Shown here piece after piece: positions 10,658 through 20,437 of a DNA stretch of 64,000 bases. The position numbers and the translations under genes were made by a program. The stretch comes from Rhizobiales bacterium GAS188. GTDB lineage: Bacteria; Pseudomonadota; Alphaproteobacteria; Rhizobiales; Beijerinckiaceae. The notes under the pieces are model-generated. The model saw only the letters and a list, made by a program, of their open reading frames with translations. It was not told the DNA's origin and did not search any database. Location: assembly GCA_900104855.1 (NCBI GenBank), contig FNSS01000001.1, positions 8,007,001-8,071,000 of the forward strand, in the 5' to 3' direction. Each line of letters begins with the position of its first letter. The stretch's first letter is position 1.

Positions 10658-10953
10658 TTGCGGGCTTCGCCCTCCCCTTCCCAGGGCGCCCGCGACGTAT
10701 GGCGGATATGCGCGATTTCCACGACATCGTCACGGACACGATAGAAGATTTTGTACGGATACCGGCCAACGAACACTACCCGCACATCGGGCTCGTCGGT
10801 CTCATGGCCGCTGCGGGGCTGTTCGGCCAGGCGCGTTACCGTGGTGCGGATATCCCTCATCACGTTGCGAGCACCGCTCGGTGAGCGTTCACGCAGATAT
10901 TCGAAGATTTGTTCCCGATCCCGGAACGCTCTGAGGGTATAGCGAACCCTCAT
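10654..10953 (-). CDS. ParE/RelE-family toxin
   Basis: A 99-residue toxin of the RelE/ParE superfamily. It begins MRVRYTLRAFRDREQIFEYL, has the central ARNVMRDIRTTVTRLAEQP helix pair and ends YKIFYRVRDDVVEIAHIRHT, the ParE-type strand pattern ending in IxHIRHT. ParE toxins inhibit DNA gyrase, while RelE toxins cut mRNA; the chain resembles ParE more. Its ATG overlaps the antitoxin stop (ATGA at 10950-10953). Confidence 0.88.
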   Translation of the reverse strand: MRVRYTLRAFRDREQIFEYLRERSPSGARNVMRDIRTTVTRLAEQPRSGHETDEPDVRVVFVGRYPYKIFYRVRDDVVEIAHIRHTSRAPWEGEGEARK

Positions 10954-11186
10954 AGATCGTGGCGCTTGTCTGCCTCCGCAATGATCTGATCGGGCGCGAA
11001 TTCTCCGCGATCGGCTTGCGCGAGCCCAAGGCGCACGGCAACCTTTTCATCATCCGACATCACATAGACGCCCGTGCGCCGTGCCTGTATCTCGCGCGCG
11101 AACTCGGCAAGCTCCGCCTGGTCTTCCGCCGGCCAAGTCTCAGCGCTCAGGACCACTTCTCTAAGTGCTTTGATCATGGCGGACAT
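10950..11186 (-). CDS. Antitoxin partner of ParE (second paralogue)
   Basis: A 78-residue helical protein: ALREVVLSAETWPAEDQAEL, then AREIQARRTGVYVMSDDE and GLAQADRGEFAPDQ. This pattern is typical of antitoxin-like proteins encoded just before ParE toxins. ATG 11186 is chosen because it lies 4 bases after the stop of the first paralogue; the frame is open further to 11273. It overlaps the toxin start by 4 bases, so stoichiometry is probably set by coupled translation. No clear DNA-binding fold is visible. Confidence 0.8.
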   Translation of the reverse strand: MSAMIKALREVVLSAETWPAEDQAELAEFAREIQARRTGVYVMSDDEKVAVRLGLAQADRGEFAPDQIIAEADKRHDL

Positions 11187-11190
11187 TATA

Positions 11191-11418
11191 TCATATCCAG
11201 CGATATTTGGAGAAGGTCGCTTCAGCATCGTCCTCGGCGGCGAACCGACCTTCGGCCGCCGCGAGCAGTCCACTATCTATGCCCGCCAGCTCTTCGACAT
11301 TCGCCTCATACTCGCCGGCATGACGCGCTTCGATTTCCTGTGCGAGCTCGACAAGCTCTGCCTGGTCGGCTTCCGGCCAACTTTCGGCCCGCGTCAGCAT
11401 CTCCTTAAGCTTGCTCAT
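11191..11418 (-). CDS. Antitoxin paralogue without its own toxin
   Basis: A 75-residue protein that aligns along its whole length with the next gene. KLKEMLTRAESWPEADQAEL matches ALREVVLSAETWPAEDQAEL, and GLLAAAEGRFAAEDDAEATF matches GLAQADRGEFAPDQIIAEAD. The pair looks like a tandem duplication that has diverged. GAGG lies 6 bases before ATG 11418; ATG 11421 is an alternative. It heads the operon. It may bind the same toxin, or only regulate. Confidence 0.72.
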   Translation of the reverse strand: MSKLKEMLTRAESWPEADQAELVELAQEIEARHAGEYEANVEELAGIDSGLLAAAEGRFAAEDDAEATFSKYRWI

Positions 11419-11564
11419 CATGCACCTCAATTAGCATATTTCATCTCCCCGCACAGCAGGCGTGCAGTTTGCTCTCAGCGATCGTTGCGCTTGAAGAACA
11501 CGGACATATCCGCGTCGCACGATCGAGCCGCTCCCGGCAACGCCGTTGCCGGCCACCTCTCACC

Positions 11565-13907
11565 TCACTCGGTATCGGGCTCAGCTCGTTCCTCGCTCGG
11601 GGCCTCAGGCTCCTCTTCGGTCGTGCCGCTCTTGCCCGCCGTGACAGCTGGTCGCGCATGCCGCGGTGGGCGCGACCAGGGTCGGTTCTCGTCCACCGAG
11701 CGGGCTGTCGTCATGGCAAGGTGATCGCCGTCAATACGCAGGCTGACGGCACCGGTTGCTTCGAGCCGAGGTCGATCGAGGATGAGCGGCGCCACGCAAT
11801 TCGCAGGCGCCCGCAGCGGCGTGACGACGATGTCGGCGCGCAGGCAGTCGTCCTCGAAGGCCGCTGCCACCATCACCACGGCGAGCATGCTGCCGTCGCG
11901 CAGCTTGCCAACGCAGCCCAGCCGGTCGCAGACGCTGCCAAGGCCGAGCAATTGATGCGCCTCGCGGCTATCGCCATCGGCGCGCAGCCATTGCTCGGCG
12001 GCGAACAGGTTCGGCCGCGCCCCGACCACTGCGAGCTTGCCGTCGGAGAGCCTGAGGGTCGCTGCATCGCCGCCCGGCGCCACGACCACGTCGAAGCCTT
12101 CGCCCGACACGGCGCCGAGAAGGCCGAGCGCGAGGAAGATCAGCGCCGTCGAGCGCAGCAGCCAGCTCTTCCAGATGACGGCGGACAACACGGCAAGCGT
12201 CAGGAACAGGATGGCCCAGGGCGCGAATGTATGCAGATAGAGCGTCGCGCCCGGAGCCGCGGCGATCTGGCGCGCCGCCCAGAAGATCAGCTGGATGCCG
12301 ACCCCGAGATAATGCCAGACGAAGCCGTCGAGCCCGAGCGGGTAGAGGAGCGCGCCGATCAAGGCGCCGGGCACCGCGAAGAACTCGATGATGGTCAAGG
12401 TGAGCGGGTTGCCGATCAGCACATAGGGGCTGAGCTCGTGGAAGTCATAAGCCATGTAGGAAGCCGTCGCCGAGGTGGCGCAGAGCGTCGCGAATAGCAG
12501 CCAGGCCAGCGTCTCGACGGCCTTGCCGATAAAGCGCGCGAGAAGGCCTTGCGGAGGCGGTTCGCGCGCTTTGCCAAGATCCTGCAGTCTCGTCCGCTGC
12601 TTCGCCAGCATGGCCATGCGCGTCTCGGAAACGGCGACCAGCGCCGAGACGGCGGCGAAAGACAGCTGGAAGCTCGCACCCAGTATCGCCTCCGGCTCGA
12701 AGGCGATGACGGCGAATGCCGCGTAGGCCAGGTTGCGCATGGTGAAGGCACGTCGATCGGCGAGCACCGCGGCGAGCACGATCAGCGTCATGAACAAGGC
12801 GCGCTCGGTGCCGACGCGCGAGCCGGTGCAGATGTCATAGGCGATGGCGCCGAGCATGGCGACGGCGGCAGCCCATTTCTTGATAGGATAACGCAGCGCC
12901 AGGACGCTGGAAAATGCGAGCAGACGGCGCACTACCCAGAAGATCATCCCCGCCACGAGCGTCATCTGCACGCCCGATATGGTGATGATGTGAAAGATGC
13001 CGGCCTCGCGGATGAGCTCGCGCGCCTTGTCCGAAAGGAGCTCGCGCTTGCCGGTGACCATGGCGGCCGCGACCGCGCCCTCATCGCCGCCGAGGATGGC
13101 GAAGACGCGCTGGGCGAGCGCGTTGCGGGCCCGGTCGACGGCGGCCATCAGCCTCAACCGCAGACCCGGCGGGGCGGGCGCTGCCTCTGCGGTGATGCGC
13201 CCGAGCACCGATCCGACTGCGCCGAGTCTTGCGAAATACGCATCGCGGGCGAAATCATAGCCGCCCGGCAGGGCTGCGCGTGCCGGCGGCAGCAGCCGCG
13301 CGGTGACCGCGACGAAGTCCCCCGCCTCGACACGCGGCGTCTCCTTGGTGGTGAGGCGCACGCGATAGGGTGTCTCATCGGGCCGCAAGTCTTGCGCTTC
13401 GGCGACGCGCAGGATGAAGCGCGCGCCCTGGCGGCGCAGATTCATCTCCTCGATCGTGCCGGTCAGCTTGAGGACGCGCGGCCGATCGAGGACGGGCGCA
13501 GCCAGGAGATAGGAGCGCAAGGTCGCCGACAGGAAGCCGCAGGCAATGGCTGTGACGAGGAGCGCGGCAGCGAAATGGGCGCGCCAGTGCCGCAGGGCCA
13601 CGCACAGCCCGACCGAAGCGGCCGCGACCAACGCCGCATAACCGAGCGAAGGTTCACGGTCCGCCGCGAAATACAGGACGACGCCGGCACCGGCCGCGAC
13701 CGGCAGCCACAGGAACAGGCGCCGCTGCTCGATCTCGAGCTCGATTGCGGCCTCGCAGGCTCCTCGCAGGCGGAGCCAGGCTTCGCGCAACGCGATGCCG
13801 ACAGGAATGCCGCCGGCCACGGCCTTGGCCCCGATCGCTTCGCCTACGCCTCCCCTGCGCACGCCCGTGACAAGCCCCCCTGGATGCCCTATGTGCCGCC
13901 CGAACAT
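11565..13907 (-). CDS. ComEC/Rec2-family competence protein
   Basis: A 780-residue polytopic protein, the DNA-uptake channel family. The N-terminal DUF4131-like part (about residues 70-230) is followed by the competence core, with [21 protein letters not shown] near residue 310 in place of the usual HxxAISGxHxxxxAG. About ten hydrophobic helices follow. The C-terminus is a short domain ([20 protein letters not shown]) rather than a full metallo-beta-lactamase domain, as is usual in alphaproteobacteria. I start at ATG 13907; the frame runs on to 14108, but that would overlap gltX. It is divergent from gltX. Natural competence is not established by this gene alone. Confidence 0.85.
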   Translation of the reverse strand: MFGRHIGHPGGLVTGVRRGGVGEAIGAKAVAGGIPVGIALREAWLRLRGACEAAIELEIEQRRLFLWLPVAAGAGVVLYFAADREPSLGYAALVAAASVGLCVALRHWRAHFAAALLVTAIACGFLSATLRSYLLAAPVLDRPRVLKLTGTIEEMNLRRQGARFILRVAEAQDLRPDETPYRVRLTTKETPRVEAGDFVAVTARLLPPARAALPGGYDFARDAYFARLGAVGSVLGRITAEAAPAPPGLRLRLMAAVDRARNALAQRVFAILGGDEGAVAAAMVTGKRELLSDKARELIREAGIFHIITISGVQMTLVAGMIFWVVRRLLAFSSVLALRYPIKKWAAAVAMLGAIAYDICTGSRVGTERALFMTLIVLAAVLADRRAFTMRNLAYAAFAVIAFEPEAILGASFQLSFAAVSALVAVSETRMAMLAKQRTRLQDLGKAREPPPQGLLARFIGKAVETLAWLLFATLCATSATASYMAYDFHELSPYVLIGNPLTLTIIEFFAVPGALIGALLYPLGLDGFVWHYLGVGIQLIFWAARQIAAAPGATLYLHTFAPWAILFLTLAVLSAVIWKSWLLRSTALIFLALGLLGAVSGEGFDVVVAPGGDAATLRLSDGKLAVVGARPNLFAAEQWLRADGDSREAHQLLGLGSVCDRLGCVGKLRDGSMLAVVMVAAAFEDDCLRADIVVTPLRAPANCVAPLILDRPRLEATGAVSLRIDGDHLAMTTARSVDENRPWSRPPRHARPAVTAGKSGTTEEEPEAPSEERAEPDTE

Positions 13908-13965
13908 GCTACATGCGCGGCGTTTCCCGCCAAGGGGAACAGATGTGCAACATCCAACACTTGTC

Positions 13966-14010
13966 GCACCAAGACCCGCGGCACCAAGACTCGCCGCACC
14001 AAGACTCGCC
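13966..14010. repeat. Three tandem 15-base repeats before gltX
   Basis: Three adjacent copies of a 15-base unit (consensus GCACCAAGACTCGCC) occupy 13966-13980, 13981-13995 and 13996-14010. The last two are identical; the first differs at two or three bases. The array lies 15 bases before the gltX ATG, inside the comEC-gltX divergent gap. Confidence 0.85.
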
Positions 14011-14025
14011 GCAACGGAACCCGAG

Positions 14026-15447
14026 ATGACCCCGGACATCGTCACGCGCTTCGCCCCTTCGCCTACGGGCTTCCTGCATATCGGAGGCGCACGCACCGCC
14101 CTCTTCAATTGGCTCTATGCCCGCCATCACGGGGGGCGCATGCTGTTGCGCATCGAGGACACGGATCGCGAGCGTTCGACCGAAACTGCGATCGCTGCCA
14201 TCCTCGACGGCTTGAAATGGCTCGGCCTCGATTGGGACGGCGATGCGGTGTTCCAGTTCGCGCGGGTCGCGCGCCACGCCGAGGCGGCGCTCGGCCTCGT
14301 CGCCTCGGGGAATGCCTATCCCTGCTACGCCTCGAAGGAGGAACTCGACGAGATGCGCGAGGCGGCCAAGCGCGAGGGCCGTCCGATGCGCTATGACGGC
14401 CGCTGGCGCGACCGCGACCCCAAGGAGGCGCCGGCCGGTGTGAAGCCCGTCATCCGCCTCAAGGCTCCGAGCCAGGGCGAGACGGTGGTCGAGGACATGG
14501 TGCAGGGCCGCGTCACCTGGCAGAACAGGGACCTCGACGACCTCGTGCTTCTGCGCTCGGACGGCACCCCGACCTATATGCTGGCCGTGGTCGTCGACGA
14601 TCACGATATGGGCGTCACCGACGTCATCCGTGGCGACGATCACCTGACCAATGCGGCGCGCCAGACGCAGATCTATCGCGCCTTCGGCTGGGATGTGCCG
14701 CGCATGGCGCATATCCCGCTGATTCATGGCCCGGACGGCGCCAAGCTCTCCAAGCGCCATGGCGCGCTTGGCGTCGATGCCTATCGCGGGCTTGGCTACC
14801 TGCCGGCGGCGCTGCGCAATTATCTCGTGCGTCTGGGCTGGTCGCATGGCGATCAGGAGGTGTTCTCGACGCAGGAGATGATCGACGTCTTCAACCTCGA
14901 AGCGGTGGGGCGCTCGCCGGCGCGCTTCGATTTCGCCAAGCTCGAGAATTTGAACGGGCTTTATATCCGCGAGACGCAGGATGCCGAGCTTGTCCAGGCG
15001 ATCGAACGCATCCTGCCCGAGGTCGGACCGCCGCGCGGCGCGCCCGCGGCCCTGGAGCCAGCCATGCGGACGCGCCTCGTCGCCGCAATGCCGGGGCTGA
15101 AGGAGCGCGCCAAGACGCTGATCGAGCTGATCGAGGGCGCCTATTATCTCTACGCCCCGCGCCCGCTGGCGCTCGACGACAAGGCGAAGGCGCTGCTGAC
15201 ACCGGCCGCGATCGCCGTGCTCGCCAAGGTCACGCCCCTCCTCGCCGCGCCGCAAGGCGAGTGGAGCACGGCCGCTCTCGAAGCCGTGGTGCGCAGCTTC
15301 GCGGAGGCGGAGGCGCTGAAGCTCGGCCAGGTGGCGCAGCCCCTGCGGGCTGCCCTTACCGGCCGCGCCACCTCGCCCGGCCTCTTCGACGTGATGGTGG
15401 TGCTCGGGCGCGAGGAATGCCTGGCGCGTCTCCAAGACCGGCTTTGA
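14026..15447 (+). CDS. gltX: Glutamyl-tRNA synthetase
   Basis: Charges tRNA-Glu with glutamate in the cytosol. The 473-residue class I enzyme starts [20 protein letters not shown], where FLHIG is the HIGH motif. [10 protein letters not shown] near residue 245 is the KMSKS motif. The C-terminal anticodon-binding helical domain is complete. The frame is open upstream to 13795, but the conserved start of the family is at 14026. Many alphaproteobacteria carry two gltX copies, one of which serves tRNA-Gln by the indirect pathway; I cannot tell which this is. Its TGA lies inside a tandem repeat. Confidence 0.97.
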   Translation: MTPDIVTRFAPSPTGFLHIGGARTALFNWLYARHHGGRMLLRIEDTDRERSTETAIAAILDGLKWLGLDWDGDAVFQFARVARHAEAALGLVASGNAYPCYASKEELDEMREAAKREGRPMRYDGRWRDRDPKEAPAGVKPVIRLKAPSQGETVVEDMVQGRVTWQNRDLDDLVLLRSDGTPTYMLAVVVDDHDMGVTDVIRGDDHLTNAARQTQIYRAFGWDVPRMAHIPLIHGPDGAKLSKRHGALGVDAYRGLGYLPAALRNYLVRLGWSHGDQEVFSTQEMIDVFNLEAVGRSPARFDFAKLENLNGLYIRETQDAELVQAIERILPEVGPPRGAPAALEPAMRTRLVAAMPGLKERAKTLIELIEGAYYLYAPRPLALDDKAKALLTPAAIAVLAKVTPLLAAPQGEWSTAALEAVVRSFAEAEALKLGQVAQPLRAALTGRATSPGLFDVMVVLGREECLARLQDRL

Positions 15448-15491
15448 GAGACCGGCTTTGAGAGATCGGCTCTGAGAGGCCGCCTCTGATA
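15436..15491. repeat. Four tandem 14-base repeats across the gltX stop codon
   Basis: Copies of GACCGGCTTTGAGA lie at 15436-15449, 15450-15463, 15464-15477 (two changes) and 15478-15491 (degenerate). The gltX stop TGA (15445-15447) is inside the first copy. The 14-base period shifts the frame each time, so the extra copies lie outside the coding frame. Confidence 0.85.
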
Positions 15492-15760
15492 TGCAAAGCG
15501 CGAGCGACCGGAGCTCCGCGCTACCGATGCGGCAGCGCACAAATGCCTTGCGGAATCGGCCGGGAACCGCTGAAAAAATGGGCGGTTTTCCGGCATCGCC
15601 ATGACGGTCTGCGGCAGCAACCCGGCCATCTCTTGCCCGCCCTTGTCAAAAGCGTTACGCACTGCAACATTCTGGGGGAGACGGCGTCGTCATTGGTTGG
15701 TCATCGCGCCGGCCCATCGTCACGCATTTATTCGAACCGTCGCGCAATCGGCGACCAACC
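15492..15760. other. Intergenic gap gltX-gltA
   Basis: After the tandem repeat, about 270 bases precede citrate synthase. I see no credible coding frame and no strong hairpin. The gltA promoter should lie here, but no clear -35/-10 pair stands out. Confidence 0.4.
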
Positions 15761-17065
15761 ATGGGCTTGAACATGAGCGCAATCGTCAGCTCGATCACGG
15801 TGGGCAACAAGGTCGTCGAACTTCCGGCACGTGACGGCTCGGTCGGCCCAAGCGTCGTCGACATCTCGAAGCTCTACGCCCAGACGGGCATGTTCACCTA
15901 CGATCCGGGTTTCACCTCGACTGCGAGCTGCGATTCCAAGATCACCTATATCGACGGTGACGAGGGCATCCTTCTCTATCGCGGCTACCCGATCGAGCAG
16001 CTCGCCGAGCATGGCGACTTCCTGGAGACCGCCTATTTGCTGCTCTACGGCGAATTGCCGACCAGCCAGCAGAAGGACGATTTCGTCTACCGCGTCACGC
16101 GCCACACCATGGTGCATGACCAGATGACACGCTTCTTCCAGGGCTTCCGCCGCGACGCTCATCCGATGGCCGTGATGGTGGCGGCGGTCGGCGCGCTGTC
16201 GGCCTTCTATCACGACTCGACGGATATCTCCGACGATCATCAGCGCATGGTCGCCTCGATCCGCATGATCGCCAAGATCCCGACGCTGGCGGCCATGGCT
16301 TTCAAGTATACGATCGGTCAGCCCTTCGTTTATCCGAAGAATGATCTCGACTATACGTCGAACTTCTTGCGGATGTGCTATGCGGTGCCGTGCGAGGACT
16401 ATCACGTCAACCCGGTGCTGTCGCGCGCCCTCGACCGCATCTTCATCCTGCATGCCGATCACGAGCAGAACGCCTCGACCGCCACGGTGCGGCTCGCCGG
16501 GTCCTCGGGCGCCAATCCCTTCGCCTGCATCGCAGCCGGCATCGCCTGCCTGTGGGGCCCTGCCCATGGTGGAGCCAACGAGGCGGCGCTCAAGATGCTG
16601 GCCGAGATCGGCAAACCGGAGCGCATCCCGCAATTCATCGCCCGCGCCAAGGACAAGAACGACCCGTTCCGCCTGATGGGCTTCGGCCATCGCGTCTACA
16701 AGAACTACGATCCGCGCGCCAAGATCATGCAGCGCACCACGCATGAGGTGCTGGCCGAGCTCGGCATCAAGGATGACCCGCTGCTCGACGTGGCGCTCGA
16801 GCTCGAGCGCATCGCGCTGCACGATGAGTATTTCATCGAGAAGAAGCTCTACCCCAATATCGACTTCTATTCGGGTCTGACCTTGAAGGCGATGGGTTTC
16901 CCGACCGATATGTTCACGGCCTTGTTCGCGCTCGCACGCACCACGGGCTGGATCGCCCAGTGGAAGGAGATGATCGAGGATCCGAGCCAGAAGATCGGCC
17001 GGCCGCGTCAGCTCTATACGGGCGCGCCGCGGCGCGAATACACGCCGCTCGCTCAGCGCCGCTGA
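15761..17065 (+). CDS. gltA: Citrate synthase (type II)
   Basis: Condenses acetyl-CoA and oxaloacetate to citrate, the entry step of the TCA cycle. The 434 residues are the hexameric Gram-negative type. Visible are the oxaloacetate and CoA site histidine region [15 protein letters not shown] (about residue 230), the catalytic stretch [14 protein letters not shown] (about 268), [16 protein letters not shown] (about 305) and the aspartate in YPNIDFYSG (about 368). ATG 15761 and an in-frame ATG at 15773 are both possible. Together with gltX it faces the lpx operon, 6 bases from lpxB tail to tail. Confidence 0.97.
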   Translation: MGLNMSAIVSSITVGNKVVELPARDGSVGPSVVDISKLYAQTGMFTYDPGFTSTASCDSKITYIDGDEGILLYRGYPIEQLAEHGDFLETAYLLLYGELPTSQQKDDFVYRVTRHTMVHDQMTRFFQGFRRDAHPMAVMVAAVGALSAFYHDSTDISDDHQRMVASIRMIAKIPTLAAMAFKYTIGQPFVYPKNDLDYTSNFLRMCYAVPCEDYHVNPVLSRALDRIFILHADHEQNASTATVRLAGSSGANPFACIAAGIACLWGPAHGGANEAALKMLAEIGKPERIPQFIARAKDKNDPFRLMGFGHRVYKNYDPRAKIMQRTTHEVLAELGIKDDPLLDVALELERIALHDEYFIEKKLYPNIDFYSGLTLKAMGFPTDMFTALFALARTTGWIAQWKEMIEDPSQKIGRPRQLYTGAPRREYTPLAQRR

Positions 17066-17071
17066 CGGCGC

Positions 17072-18283
17072 CTAGCCCCCTCTCGTCGCAGATGGGGAGA
17101 GGGCGAGCGCCGCAATGACGATGCCGGCTGCCCGCGCCGCCGGCGTTTCGCCCGGTATGGCTATGCGTTCGCGGACCTGAGCCAGCGCCGCCAGCTGGGC
17201 GCGCCGGGCCGGGCTGTCCTGGAGGAGCGGCAGCAGGGCAGCGCCCAGCGCCTCAGGCGTGCAGTCATCCTGGACGAGCTCCGGCACCGCCCTCTCCTCG
17301 AGGATCAGGTTCGGCAACAGGATATGAGGCGCCGTGACCAGGAGCCGCAGGATGTGGACCTCCAAGGCTCCGACCTTATAGGCCGCGACGGTCGGCACGC
17401 CTGCCAGCGCCAGCTCCAGCGAGACCGTGCCTGAGGCGGCAAGCGCGGCGCGCCCCTGGCGGAAGGCGGCAAGCTTGGCCGCCTCTCCGGTGACGATCTG
17501 TGGGACCAGAGGCCAGCTGCGCGTCGCATCGGCGATCTCCTGCGCCAGCCAGGGCACAGCCGGCAGGACGGGCCGGATCGGGTGGGTCGCGTGGAGCCTG
17601 GCGATGGTCTCGCCGAATACCGGCAGGAGCCGCCTGATCTCGGTGCGGCGGCTGCCGGGCAGCACCAGCAGAAGCGGCGGCGAGGCCTGGCGTGCAGCCT
17701 CGTCGTCGAGATCGGGCATGAAATCGCCAAGCCTTTGCGACAATGGATGGCCGACATAGGTGCAGCTCGGGCCGCCGAGCTTGCGATGCGCCTCAGGCTC
17801 GAAGGGCAGGAGCGCCAGCACCTGATCGACATAGCGGCGCATGGCCCGCGCCCGCCCCGGCCGCCAGGCCCAGACGGAGGGGCTCACGTAATCGACGACG
17901 GGCAGCTTGGGCAGCCTGGCGCGCAACCGCCTCGCGACCCTGTGGGTGAAGTCTGGACTGTCGATGATCACGAGCACGTCCGGCCGCGCAGCGAGCAGCG
18001 CCTCGACGGTCTGGCGTATGCGCCGCAGCAGGAGCGGCAAGCGGGCGATCACGGCCGTGAAGCCCATCACGGCGATGTCGGAAAGGGGAAACAGGCTCTT
18101 GAGCCCCTCGCCCTGCATCGCCTGGCCGCCGACGCCGACGAAGGCGACCTCGCGCGGCGCCAACGCCTCGCGCAGCGCGCGCATCAGCGGCGCGCCGAGC
18201 GCATCCCCCGATTCCTCGCCGGCGACCAGGCCGACGATGAGGGGGCGGGGCGCGGCGGCCGCCGGATCCGATGCGCTGCTCAT
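17072..18283 (-). CDS. lpxB: Lipid-A-disaccharide synthase
   Basis: Joins UDP-2,3-diacylglucosamine and lipid X to make the lipid A disaccharide at the inner face of the cytoplasmic membrane. The 403-residue protein begins its fold at PLIVGLVAGEESGDALGAPL. It has DVLVIIDSPDFTHRVARRLR, the conserved YVSPSVWAWRPGRARAM and ALAASGTVSLELALAGVPTV, all LpxB hallmarks. It overlaps lpxI by 4 bases (ATGA) and is the last gene of the long minus-strand envelope operon. Confidence 0.96.
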   Translation of the reverse strand: MSSASDPAAAAPRPLIVGLVAGEESGDALGAPLMRALREALAPREVAFVGVGGQAMQGEGLKSLFPLSDIAVMGFTAVIARLPLLLRRIRQTVEALLAARPDVLVIIDSPDFTHRVARRLRARLPKLPVVDYVSPSVWAWRPGRARAMRRYVDQVLALLPFEPEAHRKLGGPSCTYVGHPLSQRLGDFMPDLDDEAARQASPPLLLVLPGSRRTEIRRLLPVFGETIARLHATHPIRPVLPAVPWLAQEIADATRSWPLVPQIVTGEAAKLAAFRQGRAALAASGTVSLELALAGVPTVAAYKVGALEVHILRLLVTAPHILLPNLILEERAVPELVQDDCTPEALGAALLPLLQDSPARRAQLAALAQVRERIAIPGETPAARAAGIVIAALALSPSATRGG

Positions 18284-19200
18284 TGGCTGCGATCGCGTTT
18301 CAGGCCGAACAGGAAGAGGCCTGCCGCATCGGCGGCCGCGACCACCGCCTGGCCCTCGATGACCAGCACTCGGCCCGCCTCGACCACCACTCCGGCAAGG
18401 CCGGCCTTGGCGGCGCGCTCGATGGTGCGCGGCCCGATGGTCGGCAGGTCCACCTTGAGACTCTGGCCGATCTTGGTCCCCTTGAGCAGTAGGCCATCCC
18501 GCCCCGATCGCGGCAGCCTTCCCAACCGGCGCAGCTCCGCGATCCTGTCGATCAGCCCGTCAGTGCCTTCGGCGCCCTCGATCGCCACGATGCGCTCGCC
18601 GAAACTGACGAGCGCTTGACCGACATCGAAAGGCGAGATGGCGTCGAGGCAGGCAAAGCCCTGCGCCGCCGCGGCGAGCGCCTCGGATGGCGCGGCGAGC
18701 TGGCCGATGCGGCCCTCCGGCGCCAGCAGCTCAGGCGCAACCTCGCCGGCGCTGAGCACCGGAAAGCCCTGATCCTCGAACCAGCGCAGCATGCCGCGCA
18801 GCATCCCGTCATCGCTGCGCCGGACGTTGCGCAGGAAGTCGAAGAGATAACTCCAGCCGATCGCATCGATGCGCATGGAGCGCAAGGTCGGACGCTGCAT
18901 GGCGCCGACGAGCACGACGCCGGCGCAGTTCTCGCGGCGCAGCAAGGCGAACAGCTTGCCCAATTGCCCGAGCGCCAGCCAATGGGCACCGAGCCGGTCG
19001 AGCCCCGGATCGGCGATGCCGGCGATCGCCACGATCAACGCCTGACGCCCGGCCAGGCGCATCGCCTCGGCGACGGCGAACGGCAAGGCGCCGCCGGCGC
19101 AGAGCAAAGCGATGGGACCCTGCCTGGATGAGGGCACGCCGGCCCGCGCCGGGCCGCTCGAAATCACGATTTCTGGCCTTGCCCGTTGCGCGGCGTGCAC
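18280..19200 (-). CDS. lpxI: UDP-2,3-diacylglucosamine pyrophosphatase LpxI
   Basis: Hydrolyses UDP-2,3-diacylglucosamine to lipid X and UMP, the alphaproteobacterial replacement for LpxH. The N-terminal Rossmann-like domain starts IALLCAGGALPFAVAEA. The C-terminal catalytic domain has TDGLIDRIAEL, KIGQSLKVDLPTIGPRTIER and AGLAGVVVEAGRVLVIE, matching DUF1009/LpxI. No lpxH is seen. The listed ATG 19200 overlaps lpxA by 37 bases; a GTG at 19137 would avoid this. Its place between lpxA and lpxB is the standard alphaproteobacterial order. Confidence 0.93.
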   Translation of the reverse strand: MHAAQRARPEIVISSGPARAGVPSSRQGPIALLCAGGALPFAVAEAMRLAGRQALIVAIAGIADPGLDRLGAHWLALGQLGKLFALLRRENCAGVVLVGAMQRPTLRSMRIDAIGWSYLFDFLRNVRRSDDGMLRGMLRWFEDQGFPVLSAGEVAPELLAPEGRIGQLAAPSEALAAAAQGFACLDAISPFDVGQALVSFGERIVAIEGAEGTDGLIDRIAELRRLGRLPRSGRDGLLLKGTKIGQSLKVDLPTIGPRTIERAAKAGLAGVVVEAGRVLVIEGQAVVAAADAAGLFLFGLKRDRSQ

Positions 19201-19970
19201 AAGGCACGCTCGCCGCCCTCGCGAATGAAGTCGAGGATCTCGTGCACCTGCGGATGCTCGGCGAATTCCTGAGCAACGTCCTCGACACGCTCCTTCAAAG
19301 CGCCCTCATCGGCGAAAAGCAGTCGATAGGCTCGCCGCAGATCGTGGATCGACTCGCGCGAGAAGCCACGCCGGCGCAAGCCGACGAGATTGAGCCCCCC
19401 AAGATACGCCCGGTTGCCGAGCGCCATGCCGTAGGGGATCAAGTCGTTCTCGAGCCCGGACAGGCCGCCGATGAAGGCGTGCGCACCGACGCGCGTGAAC
19501 TGGATGACGGCTGCGCCGCCGCCGATGATGACGAAATCTCCGATCGCCACATGGCCGGCGAGCATGACGTTATTCGACAAGATGACGTCGTTTCCGACCT
19601 TGCAATCATGCCCGACATGGGAATTCGCCAGGAAGGCGCAGCGATCGCCGATCACTGTCGCCATGCCCCCGCCCACTGTGCCGGGGTTCATGGTCACCCC
19701 CTCGCGGATGAGGCAATCCGAGCCAATGGTCAGCGTCGAGGGCTCGCCCGCATATTTCAGGTCCTGAGGCTGATGGCCGATCGACGCGAAGGGAAAGATG
19801 CGCGTCTTCGCACCGATCGTCGTGCGCCCGGCGAGCGCCACATGGCTGACGAGTTCGCAGCCATCGCCGAGCACCACGTCGGGGCCGACCCAGCAGAACG
19901 GGCCGACGCGCACGTCCGCACCGAGACGGGCGCCGTCCTCGACGATGGCCGTTGCATGAATCAAGCTCAT
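19164..19970 (-). CDS. lpxA: UDP-GlcNAc O-acyltransferase
   Basis: First step of lipid A synthesis: transfers a 3-hydroxyacyl chain from acyl carrier protein to UDP-GlcNAc. The 268-residue left-handed beta-helix protein begins MSLIHATAIVEDGARLGADV and has the hexapeptide repeats typical of the family. The catalytic-His region is LANSHVGHDCKVGNDVIL, followed by GDFVIIGGGAAVIQFTRVGA. The C-terminal helical part includes LRRRGFSRESIHDLRRAYRL. ATG 19970 fits the family start and lies 8 bases after the fabZ stop; a longer frame to 20060 would overlap fabZ. Confidence 0.96.
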   Translation of the reverse strand: MSLIHATAIVEDGARLGADVRVGPFCWVGPDVVLGDGCELVSHVALAGRTTIGAKTRIFPFASIGHQPQDLKYAGEPSTLTIGSDCLIREGVTMNPGTVGGGMATVIGDRCAFLANSHVGHDCKVGNDVILSNNVMLAGHVAIGDFVIIGGGAAVIQFTRVGAHAFIGGLSGLENDLIPYGMALGNRAYLGGLNLVGLRRRGFSRESIHDLRRAYRLLFADEGALKERVEDVAQEFAEHPQVHEILDFIREGGERALCTPRNGQGQKS

Positions 19971-19978
19971 CGCAGCGA

Positions 19979-20434
19979 TCAATCGCGGACCAGCATGGCG
20001 GCGATCTCGGCCTCGCAGACCAGCACGCCCGCGACCTTCGCCTCGCCGCGAAACCACCACATGTTGAGGCGGTTCTTGAGCTTGGTCATATGGTATTCGA
20101 CGACATCGCCGGGGAACACCGGCTTGCGGAATTTCGCCTTGTCGATGGTCATGAAATAGACCGCCTTGGGCCGCGGCGTGATGGTGCGGGCGCAGAGCGC
20201 ACCCGCCGTCTGCGCCATGCCCTCGATCATCAGCACGCCGGGCATGATCGGGTTGCCGGGGAAATGGCCGGTGAATTGCGGCTCGTTATAGCTGACATTC
20301 TTGATGCCGATGCAGCTCTGGTCGCCCTTCATCTCGATGATGCGGTCGACGAGCAGGAACGGATAGCGGTGCGGAAGATAGTTCAGGATGTCGAGGATCT
20401 GCGCCGTATCGAGTGAGTTCGGTGTATCGCCCAT
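19979..20434 (-). CDS. fabZ: 3-hydroxyacyl-ACP dehydratase FabZ
   Basis: Dehydrates 3-hydroxyacyl-ACP in fatty acid elongation and competes with LpxA for its substrate, which explains their co-localisation. The 151-residue hot-dog protein has the helix entry [20 protein letters not shown], the catalytic histidine in [19 protein letters not shown] and the glutamate stretch [12 protein letters not shown]. It sits 3 bases after lpxD and 8 before lpxA. Confidence 0.97.
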   Translation of the reverse strand: MGDTPNSLDTAQILDILNYLPHRYPFLLVDRIIEMKGDQSCIGIKNVSYNEPQFTGHFPGNPIMPGVLMIEGMAQTAGALCARTITPRPKAVYFMTIDKAKFRKPVFPGDVVEYHMTKLKNRLNMWWFRGEAKVAGVLVCEAEIAAMLVRD

Positions 20435-20437
20435 CTT

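Noticed and set aside
13908-14108. N-terminal extension of ComEC to 14108
   Set aside because: It would overlap the conserved start of gltX and consists of low-complexity residues encoded by the tandem repeat.
13909-15540. A 543-residue minus-strand frame opposite gltX
   Set aside because: Antisense shadow of gltX with the typical His/Arg/Asp-rich composition.
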